Source: Acorus gramineus (lineage: Eukaryota; Streptophyta; Magnoliopsida; Acorales; Acoraceae). Taken from it: a stretch of DNA of 64,000 nt. Made by a program: the position numbers and the translations under genes. Below the pieces are notes generated by a model. It did not search any database, was not told where the DNA came from, and worked only from the letters and a program-made list of their open reading frames with translations. Positions 10,459 to 27,437 of the stretch are shown here, in pieces; position 1 is the stretch's first letter, and every line of letters starts with the position of its first letter. The DNA lies in assembly GCA_030737835.1 (NCBI GenBank), contig JAUJYN010000041.1, forward strand, positions 62,001 to 126,000, read 5' to 3'.

Positions 10459-11742
10459 TAGGCATGTCAACGGATCGGGTCCAGACCCAAACCCGATCCG
10501 ACCCGGACTCGATTACATGTGTAATATATCAGACTCGATTTGGACCCGACCCAATCTTGACCTGAACATACAAACGGGTCGGGTCCAGGTCCAGGTCCAC
10601 CCCACCCTGACCCGTTGGACCCAAGACCCGATTGTTTTATTAGTATATGCTCATATATTACAAGACTATTAGTATTATTTGACCCATAATTTTGTTTCTT
10701 ATTTATCAAGTTACAAGTATAAGTTTTAAATAATTTTTGTATCCATAAGTCCATAACCAAGTCCATAAATCATAACTCATAACCAACCAAACCCACTCGT
10801 TGACAAGCCTTGTTAGTTTATTAGCTTTTGAATTTGTATAATTAATTGGTTTGTTGCATTATTTATGTTCATTGTTTAGGTTAATATGTTAGTGTTTATT
10901 GTTTTAAATATTGTTTAGATTAATATGTAGTGTCTATTATTTTGAACGTTTACTTTGTGACACAAATAATCATTAACTCTCCATTTTAGTTCATTGTTAT
11001 ATTGTTTATATTTTTATTTACTTTGAATGTTGTATTACTAAGTGAGCATTTACAAAAAGGGAAGATCAAACTTTACAAAGGATGAACACAAAAAAAAGCA
11101 AGAGGGCAACAACACCATTGTTGCCCTGCTGCGTCATCCAAAATGTCATTTCCATTTCGATCTGAGATGGGTCTTTCCTGCTGCGTCATCCAAAATGAGA
11201 GTTCTAAGATCCGACGGCATAAAGAGGTTGGAGATGATTGAGGTGCCCATGTTCTGCTGAAAAGAGGCTAAGAAGTCTGCCGGTTTGTTACCTTCTCGAG
11301 GGATATAGGAGATTTTCCAAACTTGGGCTTTGTCGAGAAAGGTTTTAAAGGACCTAAGTGTGCGGGTTGCAGTCCATGGAGGATTTCCCCTGCCCAGCAT
11401 TTGAATGTTATATGTTAGTGTTTATTGTTTTGAATTGTACAAAAATATGTTCAAACATAATGTCAGGACACTAGTTTAGAAAGTTCAAAACTAATGTTTT
11501 ATACAAAAAATTTCTAATAGAATGATAAGGCAAACAAATTCATGAGCTCTCCATTTTTTTTTATTAACCATATTCGGGTCGGGTCGGGCCGGACCAGACC
11601 CGGGTCCGACAGGTTCAGATCCGGGTCCACATTTCCAAGGACCCATCGGGTCCTGGATTGGACCCGGACCCGCCGGGTCTTGCCACGGGTCGGGTTCAGG
11701 TTCACCCCGACCCGGCCCAAACCCGACCCGTTGACAGACCTA
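10459..11742. mobile_element. Non-autonomous hAT element (1284 bp) with 8-bp target duplication and nested LINE fragment
   Basis: The ends are TAGGCATGTCAACGGATCGG and, inverted, TAGGTCTGTCAACGGGTCGG. The flanks GTACAAAC (10451-10458) and GCACAAAC (11743-11750) match at 7 of 8. The sub-terminal regions (about 10,480-10,630 and 11,575-11,730) are dense in GGGTCGGGTC-type motifs on both strands. Open frames there are artefacts of that composition. The interior holds a LINE RNase H remnant (11146-11400). Confidence 0.65.
11146..11400 (-). pseudogene. LINE RNase H (RVT_3-type) domain fragment
   Basis: The minus-strand frame reads PPWTATRTLRSFKTFLDKA and then VWKISYIPREGNKPADFLAS. The motif W-x-I-x-x-I-P-R-E-x-N-x-x-A-D-x-L-A is the C-terminal signature of the RNase H-like domain found in plant LINE polyproteins. 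Only about 85 residues are open and no reverse transcriptase adjoins, so this is a fragment. A 21-bp direct repeat (11125-11145 and 11177-11197) straddles its 3' end. Confidence 0.65.
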
Positions 11743-11808
11743 GCACAAACACACCCACTGTATCAAATCTAATGTATAAATGAGATCACAAATTATTATA
11801 ACCTAGAG

Positions 11809-12085
11809 GTGCATTCGGAAACACAGTTTAAAAAACAGTTTTAAATTTTATACACAGTTTCTTATTGTGTAATCATGAGGGTTGTTTTTTAATTAATCAA
11901 AAAATCACTTTTATTGCTTTGCTTATAACAAAAGTCGATTTTGTTGGAATAAACACAGTTTTTGATATTTTTTTTATTATAATTATGAGAGTAATTTTTT
12001 AATTAAGTGAAATTATTTGATAATTTATTTGAAGCTTTTAACTTAGCTAAAAACAACTCAAAACGGTGTTGCCAAACGGGGGCAC
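11809..12085. mobile_element. MITE with TIRs about 240 bp upstream of the RABH1 start
   Basis: The left end GTGCATTCGGAAACACAGTT and the right end, inverted, GTGCCCCCGTTTGGCAACAC, form an imperfect TIR around an AT-rich core. No clean target duplication. It lies inside the presumed RABH1 promoter. Confidence 0.45.
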
Positions 12086-12161
12086 TTGTTATAAATCAGA
12101 CCCTTAAATAAGAGATATCAAAGCCACGTCCGACCCGTTCTCATACTCCGTTCGTCTCTAA

Positions 12162-17326
<5,165 letters not shown>

Positions 17327-20325
17327 AAGAGAGAAGGGACTTTAATTGACTCATATTGAATTCATTGTTCAACAAAACCAAAGAATGAAGAATTTCTCCA
17401 TTGTGATGATACAAAGAAAACAGTGTAAACCTCTATAGTGTTAATGAAGTGGGTCACTTCAGGTTTGTGGGGAGGCACATAATGACAGTTTTTTTTATTA
17501 CAATCCATGCCACTGCTTGGAACATGTCTTGTACAACTGGTATCGTTAATTTAAAATTAGAAATCCAGCTTTTACATTGAATTATATTATTAAAGCCATG
17601 CTGTTTTGATCTTGATTGTGATGACTGATGACATGACATGTAAAAAACTGCTTCAACACCTCCCTGAAGGTTTTGCAACAAGACATACATTGCAGATTTG
17701 CAGGGTGACTTCGCGAGGGTTGAAGATTGAAAATTCAGGTCAGTAAGCACTCACCATAGGTTTGCCACTGAGCAATATGTTATGCACATTATAATTTTTT
17801 GTTTATAATCAACCCATTGTATAATTGCATGTGAATATCAAGCTTGTATATCAGAACATCTTGTAGATTTACATTTGATCTGTAATTGCTAAGTTATAAA
17901 ATCTATTTTTAAGATTTTTTGTTTGTGATATATGTTGTTTGAATTCAGATTTTAATGGGACTAAACCAAACTTAATATATAAAATCAGTTCCATTTGGTT
18001 CAATTTGGGTTGACTAAACAATTTGATTCAGTTCACGGTTTTGTTCATTTGGATTCAAATTTGGGTTGTTTGGGTATGGGTGGGGAGTTCTTTGACTTCG
18101 GTTTAATTTGGGTTGGCAGTCTCTTCAACTTATTGAACTTTTCAGATTTGGTGCATTTTCAAGGTATTGTTAGGAAGTGTTAAGACATAGTCCCATTTGC
18201 ATCCCCACTTGCGGTTCACATCTTTTTTTTAAATAGTCTACCTCATTTATATCCTCATATGAATTGTATGGACTCATTTTTAAAAAATTAACAATAACCT
18301 GGAAATGGTGGACCTCCTTTTCTTGCCATGATATTCTTAGGAAAATGTTAGATTCAGTCCTATTTGCAGCCCCGTCAATTCACATCTGTTTTGATTTCTT
18401 TTTAAATAGTGTACTTCATTCATATACTCATGCAAATTGTATAAACCCATTTTTAGAAAATGAGAAAGTTTTTCAATAAGGTATATCTCACTTAACGAAA
18501 TACATACCTCATTGAACACCTACCAAAGCATATGGGACCACAAGAGGAGTTGTAATGGGGGACTACGTGTAACAACACTATGTATTCTCATAAGAATCAG
18601 AGAAGAGATTAAACAATGTTCACAATACATTCTCCCGGGAACAATACACTCAACCATGTTTGCAGCCTCATTTGCAGCCCGCACAAATTTTGAATTTTTT
18701 TTTTTTGAAGTATATATTAGCTAATGTATACATTGTAGTAATTAAGTATATATGAAGATAGTAGAACATATATTGCATTAAATGATTTTGGTACATTGAA
18801 TCAGTGACGTGATTACTGTAAACGGGGTTGCAAAATGGATCGAGTGTCTCAGCACCCCTTGTTATTAGGCAAGGAACAGACCATGACATCAATTTCTACC
18901 TATTGAAAAACTGAATAAGTTCACTGGCTTCCTCTGCAGTCATCCGATTAGAAAATGTGAGCATTTATCCCCACTAAACCAACCTCCATCATTCCCAACA
19001 AAAAAAAAAAAAAAATTGTTAAAACAATAGGGGGAGGGGGATTAGAGAGAGGAAGAAGGAGACAGAAAGACAAATAGGAGGTTTGAGGAGGACAGGAGGC
19101 GGAGGAAGGTAGTGGACGAAGGGGGCGACGTGGATGATAGAGGAGGCCTCCTCCACCCCGCCACTCCCAATCTGTGGAACGAAGACATTACATAATGTAA
19201 TAGGGTGATAGTCTTTAATGCAGTCCAAGAATGAGACAAGGAATTAGTGGTATGAAACTGCTTTACCCGAACAATGTTAAAGTTGGAATTTCGGCCCCCG
19301 CCTGTAGCTATTGATATCTCGAATGTTGTGATCGGAAGGCAATAAGGTCGTGCAAATTCAAGTGGGAGACGACGTTATGAGCATCACCAATTAAAAGGTG
19401 CCTGAGGCGGCTTGGATAGATTCCTTACCTACCTAGTCGCGGGTCCTGTTGGGGTGCTTTTGTGAGGGCAACCCTTCGGGGTTTTTATATTTTTTCCTTA
19501 TATTTTGTTTTCAATCTTCTATTCCTTGTACCTCTACTTGGACATCATCTCTAATGATTCAAAATTAAATAGATATGTCCACAATTTTTCTCAAAAGAAC
19601 ATATCCCTCATTCTGATCTGAATTTGAGGCTCAATTCCTCCATATGCATCCATTTGTTGAAGTTGCTATAGTTGTGTTTGCTTGTCTCAGAATGTGTCGT
19701 TGTAGTCTGTAGATTATCAATTTACCCTAAAATAGTGAATCAATTGACATACTTCTTTTTTTACATAGGCTCAATCGGATCCATGGTAGAGCGGCTTTAA
19801 TGCATAAAAGTTAAAAATTCTTCATCGCGGATCCAAATAAAAAATGGGCATCTGGTGTTTATGACACATTTCACGTGTTTTTTCACAAAAATCCGGTCGT
19901 TTGAATAGTGGCAAAACAATGCTTTCAAGTTTGAAAGGTGGATGTTCAAAAAGACCGAACTATCAACACCTCATAACTAATGTTGTCTCAAACCGGAATT
20001 ATCTCGAGATGACTAGGTCTGCAAATGCCCTGCAGAGCATCGACATGGCGTGACTAACTGTCACGAGGACCAAAATTTAAGTATATAAAAAAAAAAAATT
20101 TGTATATTACACAATTTTGCTAAGGGTGACATTCATTTGAGTGTTGTTACAGAATTTTTTTTTTCAGTTCTAATTTTAGTCTCATGTGCGTTGATAGATA
20201 ATCACTAGAGTATATACTCACATTAACGAGATATATGCTTCGATAGAAATTTTTCACATTTTATGTAAACGCATCCATGCAATTTATTAGAATATATGCT
20301 TCATTTTTTTATAAAAGCATATATC
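17327..20325. other. Intergenic region after RABH1
   Basis: The first 400-500 bases are probably RABH1 3' UTR. After that come AT-rich DNA, a diverged direct repeat (18187-18480), a purine-rich stretch at 19030-19150, and at 19300-19500 a more GC-balanced segment that looks like an old element but shows no recognised domain. No gene supported. Confidence 0.45.
18187..18480. repeat. Diverged direct repeat, two copies about 165 bp apart
   Basis: The blocks starting TCCCATTTGCATCCCC (about 18191) and TCCTATTTGCAGCCCC (about 18357) are each followed by a similar order of motifs: TTCACATCT, TTTTTAAATAGT, TACCTCATTTATAT or TACTTCATTCATAT, AATTGTAT. Short relatives of the first motif occur near 15,830 and 18,660, so it is part of a dispersed family. 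Confidence 0.45.
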
Positions 20326-20719
20326 TGAGGTGGTAAACGAGCCGAACTTTGACATGTTCAAGCTCGACTCATTTATAAATGAGCTGAGCCGAGCTCACGA
20401 GCCTAGTGTTCTTTATTTTAGAGTTTTTAAGGATTGAAAACAAAATTTTAACTTAAATGAGCCAAATTCATGAGCCTAAACGAGCATAACTTTGTATTGA
20501 TTTAATGCTTTAATTTTATAAAAGAATTGAGCTAAGCTTCAACTAAGTTTTTTATAACACAAACAAGCCGAGTTTGAACACAAAATGAAGTTCGATCCAG
20601 GCCCCAAACCTAATCGAGCTTTAAAAATTGTTCAAGCTCGCTCATTTGGTTAATTGAACGAGCCTGAACAAGCTCAGCCCGAGCCGAGCCCGAGCGGCTT
20701 AGTTCGTTTACCAGCCCTA
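20326..20719. mobile_element. Small non-autonomous hAT-like element (394 bp)
   Basis: It begins TGAGGTGGTAAACGAGCCGA and ends, inverted, TAGGGCTGGTAAACGAACTA. The interior is rich in GAGCC/GAGCTC motifs near the ends. The flanks CATATATC (20318-20325) and CATACCTC (20720-20727) match at 6 of 8. Same design as the elements at 5335 and 10459 but a different sequence family. Confidence 0.5.
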
Positions 20720-20946
20720 CATACCTCATTAGATGAAGTATATTATTTTAAAAAAATTCAAAACATGTGTAGACTGGATTTAGGGTAGGTAACATTATCC
20801 CATCCAACTGAATCAAAACATTAAAAAAAAATACTCAAATATGACATTGAATTTGTTCAATGTAACCAAACAAAAAACTTCATTAACCAAACATCCCAAT
20901 TTCATTGTATGATCCTAAATCAATACATGAAAGAAATATATAGATT

Positions 20947-21854
20947 TCATGCTCTTACATCATCATCTCCCGATGAGTTATTTTCAACAAAAAAACAGAT
21001 ATTTTCTTTGGGATTCATGACCAGGAACACCTTCTGATACCTTTGAATCAAAGTTTTTTTCAAAATCGGGTTGTGTCTGCCCACACTCAACCTGCCCTGT
21101 TTCTGAAAGAAGAGAAGAAGAAAAGAAATGAGTGAATTCCATGATTGATGATGATAGAGACAATTTATGAAATACAGATAAATCTATAACAAATCTATAA
21201 AGCTAATCTATCGATCCCAGACCAATAAATGACATTCATCCGACTTAACCACCACAAATGGCTTGAGGTGCCCGTGTCTGCAATGAATTTATTTCATGCA
21301 TCTTTTGAATACATGATATAAATGAGAAAATGAAGAAGTTGGAGACTTATGTACAAAAGAATATGGTGGATAGCACAAAAGATCCAATCATTTGAGTGGA
21401 ATAAGAGATTGCATTAATGGTATGAGGTGTGTAATCATATGTTTCAATAATCATTCATAATGTATATGGTAGATTATATGTGGCTTAAAACAATTTATAA
21501 TTGAGTCTTGGAGCAGAAAGTAAAGGAGCGGACCGGTAATATGACCTAGCAAATGTAGGGTTTGTCAACAAAAATTATTAACTAACGCCAAAGAAGAGAG
21601 AAAAAATTCAATCACTGAATGAAGGATGATGTTCTCAGACAACATGGAAAACCAATATCAAATATAGATATCCAACTACAGCAAAAATTAACATAAGTTT
21701 TACCCTATTAGACTTGAAAAGTTACATACAAAATCAGTGAGTGGAAGGTGTCACTTCTGGCCCTGGGTAAAGACCATCTACTCTTCTCTAACAAGACTGG
21801 CAGATATGAAGAGACAAGTTTTTCAATATGCCTTTCCTTCAAATGATATCCACC
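20947..21854 (-). pseudogene. Unassigned coding-like exons, possibly a decayed gene
   Basis: Three minus-strand blocks have splice-like borders and readable frames. Block 21854-21722 reads GGYHLKERHIEKLVSSYLP and continues open to about SDTFHSLI. Block 21277 to about 21220 follows a TTGCAG acceptor. Block 21102-20947 follows CTTTCAG after a pyrimidine-rich run and is open to a stop in one frame, while a second frame is also open for about 38 codons. No family is recognised, phases between blocks are not established, and a LINE remnant abuts the upstream side. It could be a real lineage-specific gene, a pseudogene, or chance. Confidence 0.2.
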
Positions 21855-21874
21855 CTAAACCTAGTAACCTTCTT

Positions 21875-22795
21875 CTTTTTTTTGGTGAAGTGAATATTTT
21901 TTAAGATAATGATATCCAGCCTCAGTAACCTTCAAATGATATCCAGCCTCAATAAAAATATTTTTGAAGTGAATGCCACAAAAACAGAAAACCAAAAGGA
22001 AACATGAAAAACTAAAAAAAACCATTGGAAGATAGCTAGTGGTAGAGGAGACATCTACCAGAACCCATTCCAATATCACAAAAGCCAAAACAAAGAGCTA
22101 CTCTTCTATTACAAATTTGTCCCCTTCAAACACCACCCTAATAGCTCCCGAACAATGACGGCCCCAATCTTTAACATTCCTCACTACCATTTCCCATTCA
22201 TTCTCGACGTATTAACGAATCTCCTTGAAAAATCAGGTCATACCTCGTTCTCCAAATCACCCAAGTAACTGCCGGAACATAGGAATGTGTGAAAAACTCC
22301 ACGTGATGAATGTGTGACAGACAGTAGAACAATGCTGTAACCTTTATAGACACATGATTACATTTTTTAACTTCATCACACAATTTGAGCAATGCCGTAC
22401 AAGATCATGGCATGACCTGCTGTCTTTCTTCACCAATATCACAAAAGCCAAAACAAAGAGCTACTCTTCTATTACAAATTTGTCCCCTTCAAACACCACC
22501 CTAATAGCTCCCGAACAATGACGGCCCCAATCTTTAACATTCCTCACTACCATTTCCCATTCATTCTCGACGTATTAACGAATCTCCTTGAAAAATCAGG
22601 TCATACCTCGTTCTCCAAATCACCCAAGTAACTGCCGGAACATAGGAATGTGTGAAAAACTCCACGTGATGAATGTGTGACAGACAGTAGAACAATGCTG
22701 TAACCTTTATAGACACATGATTACATTTTTTAACTTCATCACACAATTTGAGCAATGCCGTACAAGATCATGGCATGACCTGCTGTCTTTCTTCA
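21875..22795 (-). mobile_element. LINE 3' remnant (zf-RVT region) on the minus strand
   Basis: A 64-residue minus-strand frame (22392-22198, repeated at 22755-22561) contains YVPAVTWVIWRTRYDLIFQG, the W-x-x-W-x-x-R-x-x-x-x-F pattern that follows the zinc-binding reverse-transcriptase-associated domain of plant LINEs. A T-run near 21,875-21,885 fits a tail at its 3' end. No intact reverse transcriptase. Confidence 0.6.
22070..22795. repeat. 363-bp tandem duplication, two apparently identical copies
   Basis: 22070-22432 and 22433-22795 align with a constant offset of 363 and no difference seen on reading. The copies carry the LINE fragment, so each yields the same 64-residue frame. A C19 tract (22800-22818) follows immediately. 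Confidence 0.9.
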
Positions 22796-22818
22796 TGCGC
22801 CCCCCCCCCCCCCCCCCC

Positions 22819-25800
22819 AAATTGTTACATTTCCTTCGTCACTTGAGAAAAGATCTTCCTAAGCGGATAAAAGCTACCTATCAGGGGGGGGAATCTATGA
22901 CAACAAAGTCTTCCCTCGTCAAGTGATCATCACAAGAATAAATTTATAATTGACATAATCAAGAAATCAAAGATCAACTGCTACTACAGAAAAAAAAAAT
23001 GACATTCAATGAGGTTTGAAACTACAACCAACCAGAAGACCTCGAGAGAGCGAACAAAATTTCTACTTCATGCGTGTACTTAATCCCTTTAAAAGCTTGT
23101 AACCAAGCATACTCACAGTACATATAATATTTGCAAATAATAACTTTTAGTGTGATTTGATTTACTCGATATGAAATTTCCCAAGAGTTTGGAAATTGTA
23201 TCAAGCGTAATCTAGTACAGATTTTTAACTACAGCTGCACAACTAAACATCATTATTCCATTGAGAACTGCATTAAGTTACATGTCTATTAATATCACAT
23301 AATGAAACTTGGAAGCAATATGTTAAAGATGAGTGATCCATTGTTAAAAAACCAATTCAAAATCTTCCTGAATTCTGTCATTAAAAATTATTACTATATG
23401 AAAAAGGGAAAATGGTAGGATAGACTATTGATCTAATAGAGCATTCTCAATGACTTGTATCCATGACATCTTTGAACTATTTTAAACCACCATGCCACTT
23501 CTTGTAACCTCACTAAAAATATATATCTTCACTATTCATGAGTCAAATCAAATATATCTACCTCTTCGTAAATAGTATGCTAGGGCACGCACAATACCTC
23601 TTCCCATGGGAATCCATAATTGTCGCATTTGGCCCAAATTGGAAAATCGAATCAATGTGAAGGAACCTCAAACTAATATTATTTACCTCCACATAACGAA
23701 CTAAACCCACCATTTCTGAGTCGAATTAAAGAGAACTCATGATGAGACCATCTATCCTCATCAAACCGCAGAAGCTCATCCACCAATCATCTCATACGTT
23801 AGTGGTGATGGTGGTGGTGGATTCTTGGTCCTCTGTCCATGGAGTGGATTACGAAATGGATTGGCGAAAGAAGAAGGCTGAAGAATTGTCATGAGATCCC
23901 ACATTATAGCTATCTACCCCATGTTCGCTATTCAAGACTTGGACAAAGCGCTATGATCTCCAATTCCTCTCAATGAGCTCGTATCACTCCTGTACCCCGC
24001 AGAGGGTATTGATTCAAAATATCCATCATGATATAGAGTTCATATTTGCCTCATAAATTCTTCCATCCTTGATTATTTCCATCACAGTTCATATTCGTGG
24101 CCCACATCATTATACCATGGCCTCCTTGCCAATAACTATTAAGAACTTCCCAACTACGTTGGTCAACCAAACTAGAAAAGAAAAAATACACGATAGATAG
24201 ATAGAACGATAGAAAGATTGTGGGAGCTGGAAACTTTATCCAAGCAATCCTTGAAGATTACATCTCAAGACTGCCAAAACATTTGCTCTCAGATAATATA
24301 ATTTCCCAACTACATAGGTCACGGTCAACCAAACCAGAAAGGAAAAAATACACAAGAGAGAGAGAGACTACATGAGATTTATATAATTATAATATGAACT
24401 AAAAGATTGTGGAACCGGATACTCGATCCAAGCAATCCTTGATAACAACTCAAGATTGCCAAAACATTTGCTCTCAGATAATTTCCATAAGCCAAAACAT
24501 CAATTCTTACAAGAGGAAATTTCCAGAAGATCTGTGCTGATACAAAAGGGCAGCATCACAGAGCCATCACCCTAGAGATCCAAGAATCATACCCCCCACC
24601 CCCCCAAAAAAAATCACCCTGATTCATCCATCCAAATTCTATTATAACAAAACTGGCCTCACAACCAATCTAAACAATATCCTAAACTGCGAACTAAAAT
24701 TCAAATTTTGATATGGATGAGCTTAGTCCGAAAAATAAGAATTCAAATAAAACTCAAAATCAAATTTTAAAATACGGAACAACGCTTAAAATGCATGTGA
24801 TCTCGGGATGCTAACCAGCTGTTCCCTTGGGAAAGTCATTAACACATCTCCACCAATGTGTCGTCTCCCCCAGCATGACACTTTCTGGCCCCTTTGCATT
24901 GGACAATTGTTGCTTCAAATTTTGAGGGTTTTTTGTGTCATGGTCTGCTCCCTTGGGTTTGTGTTGACACTTATCAAAAAAGGATCAAGGACCCAATTTA
25001 TATTACTCATCTTGTCAGCCCAATATATCAAAAAAACCTACATCCAAACATGTCCTTTCCACCACCAATATGCACAGAATTTTTGTTAATGGTTACAGTT
25101 GAGTGAAGGTTAAATAGTTGGATGATCTGAAGATGAAGACATATAATCCACACAAAATGGCATTAACACAATATTACAAATTCTAAATTTATTTCAAAAC
25201 ATGCTCCCTTCTAATAATTGTGATCTCAAATAAAAATAAAAAAATAAACAATTCATTAACTACAACAAGCTTATTCTTCCAATACACCATTATCCTAGTT
25301 CTGGCAGGGTATCAGAGATATGCATAATTGGTAGAAAAATAAAAACAGCATCTGATGCTCCAACAACTGTTGTTTTTCCATTCACCTAGACAAACACAGC
25401 CTTAAGGCTCCAACACTTGGCTCCCTCCTCATAATCACAAACCCAAGAAAAAGGAAGAAAGAAAGAAAGAAAATGAAAGGTTCACCCTCCAGCAAGGTGT
25501 ACAAAAATGCCAAAGCTAAATATAGCACTTTGCATAAGTCCCTAACGCTATAACAGCAATCACCTTATACAACTTAAAGGTTTAGTTGCAACAGGTAGTA
25601 GATTCAGGTTCATAATAAATTATTTAAAATTATTTCATAAATATATTCATATCAAAACAAATAGGTTGAGCAGATAGTGATGCATACATGATTTACAAAA
25701 TACATCGACAAACATAGACATTTATTTATATTTTATAAACCATTAGGCTTCAATACAATAAACAAAAAGAGGGATACGTGACTTACTCATTGGTACTCAC

Positions 25801-26110
25801 CAGAGGTAGAATAAAATGAATTATGTTTTAGTTGGGTCTTCACCATACATATTGAATGAAAAGCTTTTCTGCCTATTTCGATCACCAGAACAATAAAAGA
25901 GTTGCAGGTGACTTCTAACACTCACCCAATTATTTCATTCTAAAAAAAGAAGAGAAAACCCATCTCAATTATCATCACAATTCAACGATAATAGATAGCA
26001 TAACATCAAATTGCAACACTATCACGCATTAATTTTCCCATATAACCATCACTCCTTGCCGAATCAAAAGACATTCCCCAAAAAACAAAACAAATGACAA
26101 CAGCATTCAT
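22819..26110. other. Intergenic region between LINE remnants
   Basis: AT-rich, with scattered decayed repeats (local duplication at 24138-24490; a short C-run at 24,595-24,605). No coding exon with recognised homology was found on either strand. Confidence 0.45.
24138..24490. repeat. Diverged local duplication, about 165-bp units
   Basis: The two units share TTCCCAACTAC, GGTCAACCAAAC, GAAAAAATACAC, AAAGATTGTGG, TCCAAGCAATCCTTGA and GCCAAAACATTTGCTCTCAG in the same order, with a few indels and short GATA/GA repeats between. Confidence 0.7.
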
Positions 26111-26140
26111 ATTATTGAGGAGAATGTTGAGTACCTGTTT

Positions 26141-26640
26141 GTGTTATATCCACTAGTGAGGAGAGTTTGGGAGTGGCTGAGGGACATGACAGGTCTAGAT
26201 TGCAGGTTTTCCAATATGGAAGAGATGTGGGAGGCTGAGAATGAGGCCACACGGGGACCATGGGGTACGGGCGAAGATTTCTCAGTCTTTTGTTTCTGCG
26301 GTCGTCTGGTTGATTTGGCTCGTGAGAGATCTAGCCATTTTTAAAGGTTGTGTAACGTATGCTGAGAATATCTGGGAGTCAGTGATGTACCACATTCAGG
26401 ACTGGGGGAGGTATTGTGCATAGGCTTCATCTGTCCATTTCCACGGTGGGCGTTTACACATTCAGTAGTAGTCACATGTTATTTTTGTTTTATTGCTGCA
26501 ATATAGATCTCTTCTACTGAGTTGCACTGTTTGTTTTTGCTTTATTTTAGCTATTGCTTTTGTAATGGCCTTTGAGCTTCTCCTTTGAATTAATTCTAAT
26601 TGAAGAGCGACAGCCTACCGTTTGGTTTTCAAAAAAATAA
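26141..26640 (+). mobile_element. LINE 3' remnant, plus strand
   Basis: Two overlapping frames read RRVWEWLRDMTGLDCRFSN and, shifted, VSAVVWLIWLVRDLAIFKG. Together they match the end of a LINE zf-RVT region interrupted by a frameshift. A non-coding tail follows and ends in an A-rich run (about 26,630-26,650), as expected for a LINE 3' end. Confidence 0.6.
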
Positions 26641-26809
26641 AAATAAAATAAATCATATAGTGTCCATTACGTTGGACCTTCAAATCAATCAAAGGCATCA
26701 AGCAAATTCAAGCATCACTCAGTTTCAAATACAAGATAAGCAAACATCAGATATCACAAGAACAACACTAATTGTCCAAAACACTGATCTTTCAAAGGAC
26801 AAAAAAACC

Positions 26810-27385
26810 CTACCTTTGACCTCTCATACTGCTCCAAGGAAACCTCGCCTTCCCCTCCTCCCCACCACCTCCACCACCAGCGCCGCCACGTCGAGCTCCA
26901 CCACCAACAAAACTCTTCCTCCACCTCCCCCGCTCCTCTGCCCGGACCCCGACGTAACCGCGGCGAAACGCCCCATCGAGCCACTGCCGCGGCGCGGCCA
27001 CCTTGTCCCCGTCCTCCCCCACCAATGTCGTCCGCTTGACCTGCCTCTCTTCGATCCTCCTCCGCTCCTCCTCGACGAGCTTCACCGGGAACAGATCGGG
27101 GGAGACGGAGAGCGGGGAGCGGAGGGTGACGTAGGCCTTCTTGTAGTCGGGCTTGGCGAGGAGGATCCCCCCTCGCTGCTTCTTCTTGCCCTCCATGTTG
27201 AGGGTCCGGACCTCGTCGACGTCGAAGCCGTAGAGGGTCTCGAGGACTCGCTTGATCTCGATCTTGGAAGCGGAGGGGATGGTTTTGAGGGAGAATTCGG
27301 TGATGTTGGTTAGGGTTTTGGGCATCTGGAGCTTTATTGGGAGGTTCAAGAAGTGGATCACCCGTCCTCCCACTCGGCTCCCCAT
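26810..27385 (-). CDS. uL23m: Mitochondrial large-subunit ribosomal protein uL23m
   Basis: Single exon, 191 aa, start at 27385. The N-terminal half reads HFLNLPIKLQMPKTL, FSLKTIPSASKIEIKRVLE, LYGFDVDEVRTLNMEGKKK and KPDYKKAYVTLRSPLS, matching the plant ribosomal protein L23/L15e family (Arabidopsis At4g39880 type). This family is assigned to the mitochondrial ribosome large subunit, where uL23 sits at the exit tunnel. The C-terminal third is low-complexity (Gly/Arg-rich) and ends KARFPWSSMRGQR; the PWS-x-MR ending is also family-typical. The coding sequence is much more GC-rich than its surroundings, which opens long spurious frames on both strands. A telobox-like motif lies just upstream. 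Confidence 0.92.
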   Translation of the reverse strand: MGSRVGGRVIHFLNLPIKLQMPKTLTNITEFSLKTIPSASKIEIKRVLETLYGFDVDEVRTLNMEGKKKQRGGILLAKPDYKKAYVTLRSPLSVSPDLFPVKLVEEERRRIEERQVKRTTLVGEDGDKVAAPRQWLDGAFRRGYVGVRAEERGRWRKSFVGGGARRGGAGGGGGGEEGKARFPWSSMRGQR

Positions 27386-27425
27386 TCTTCCTCTCTCTCT
27401 TCGGTGTCTCTCTGCCTTTCTTTGA

Positions 27426-27437
27426 AAGGGTTTTAGG
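27426..27437 (-). promoter_or_regulatory. Telobox-like motif in the uL23m leader
   Basis: The minus strand reads CCCTAAAACCCT about 45 bases upstream of the uL23m start. Telobox (AAACCCTA) motifs are common near starts of plant ribosomal-protein and translation genes. One extra A makes this a variant; function is inferred only. Confidence 0.35.

Noticed and set aside
10379-10766. Open frames in the GGGTCGGGT-rich region
   Set aside because: Coding-like length comes from the repeat composition of the hAT sub-terminal region on both strands; no family similarity.
22198-22755. Two identical 64-residue frames as duplicated small genes
   Set aside because: They are the same LINE zf-RVT tail fragment copied by a 363-bp tandem duplication.
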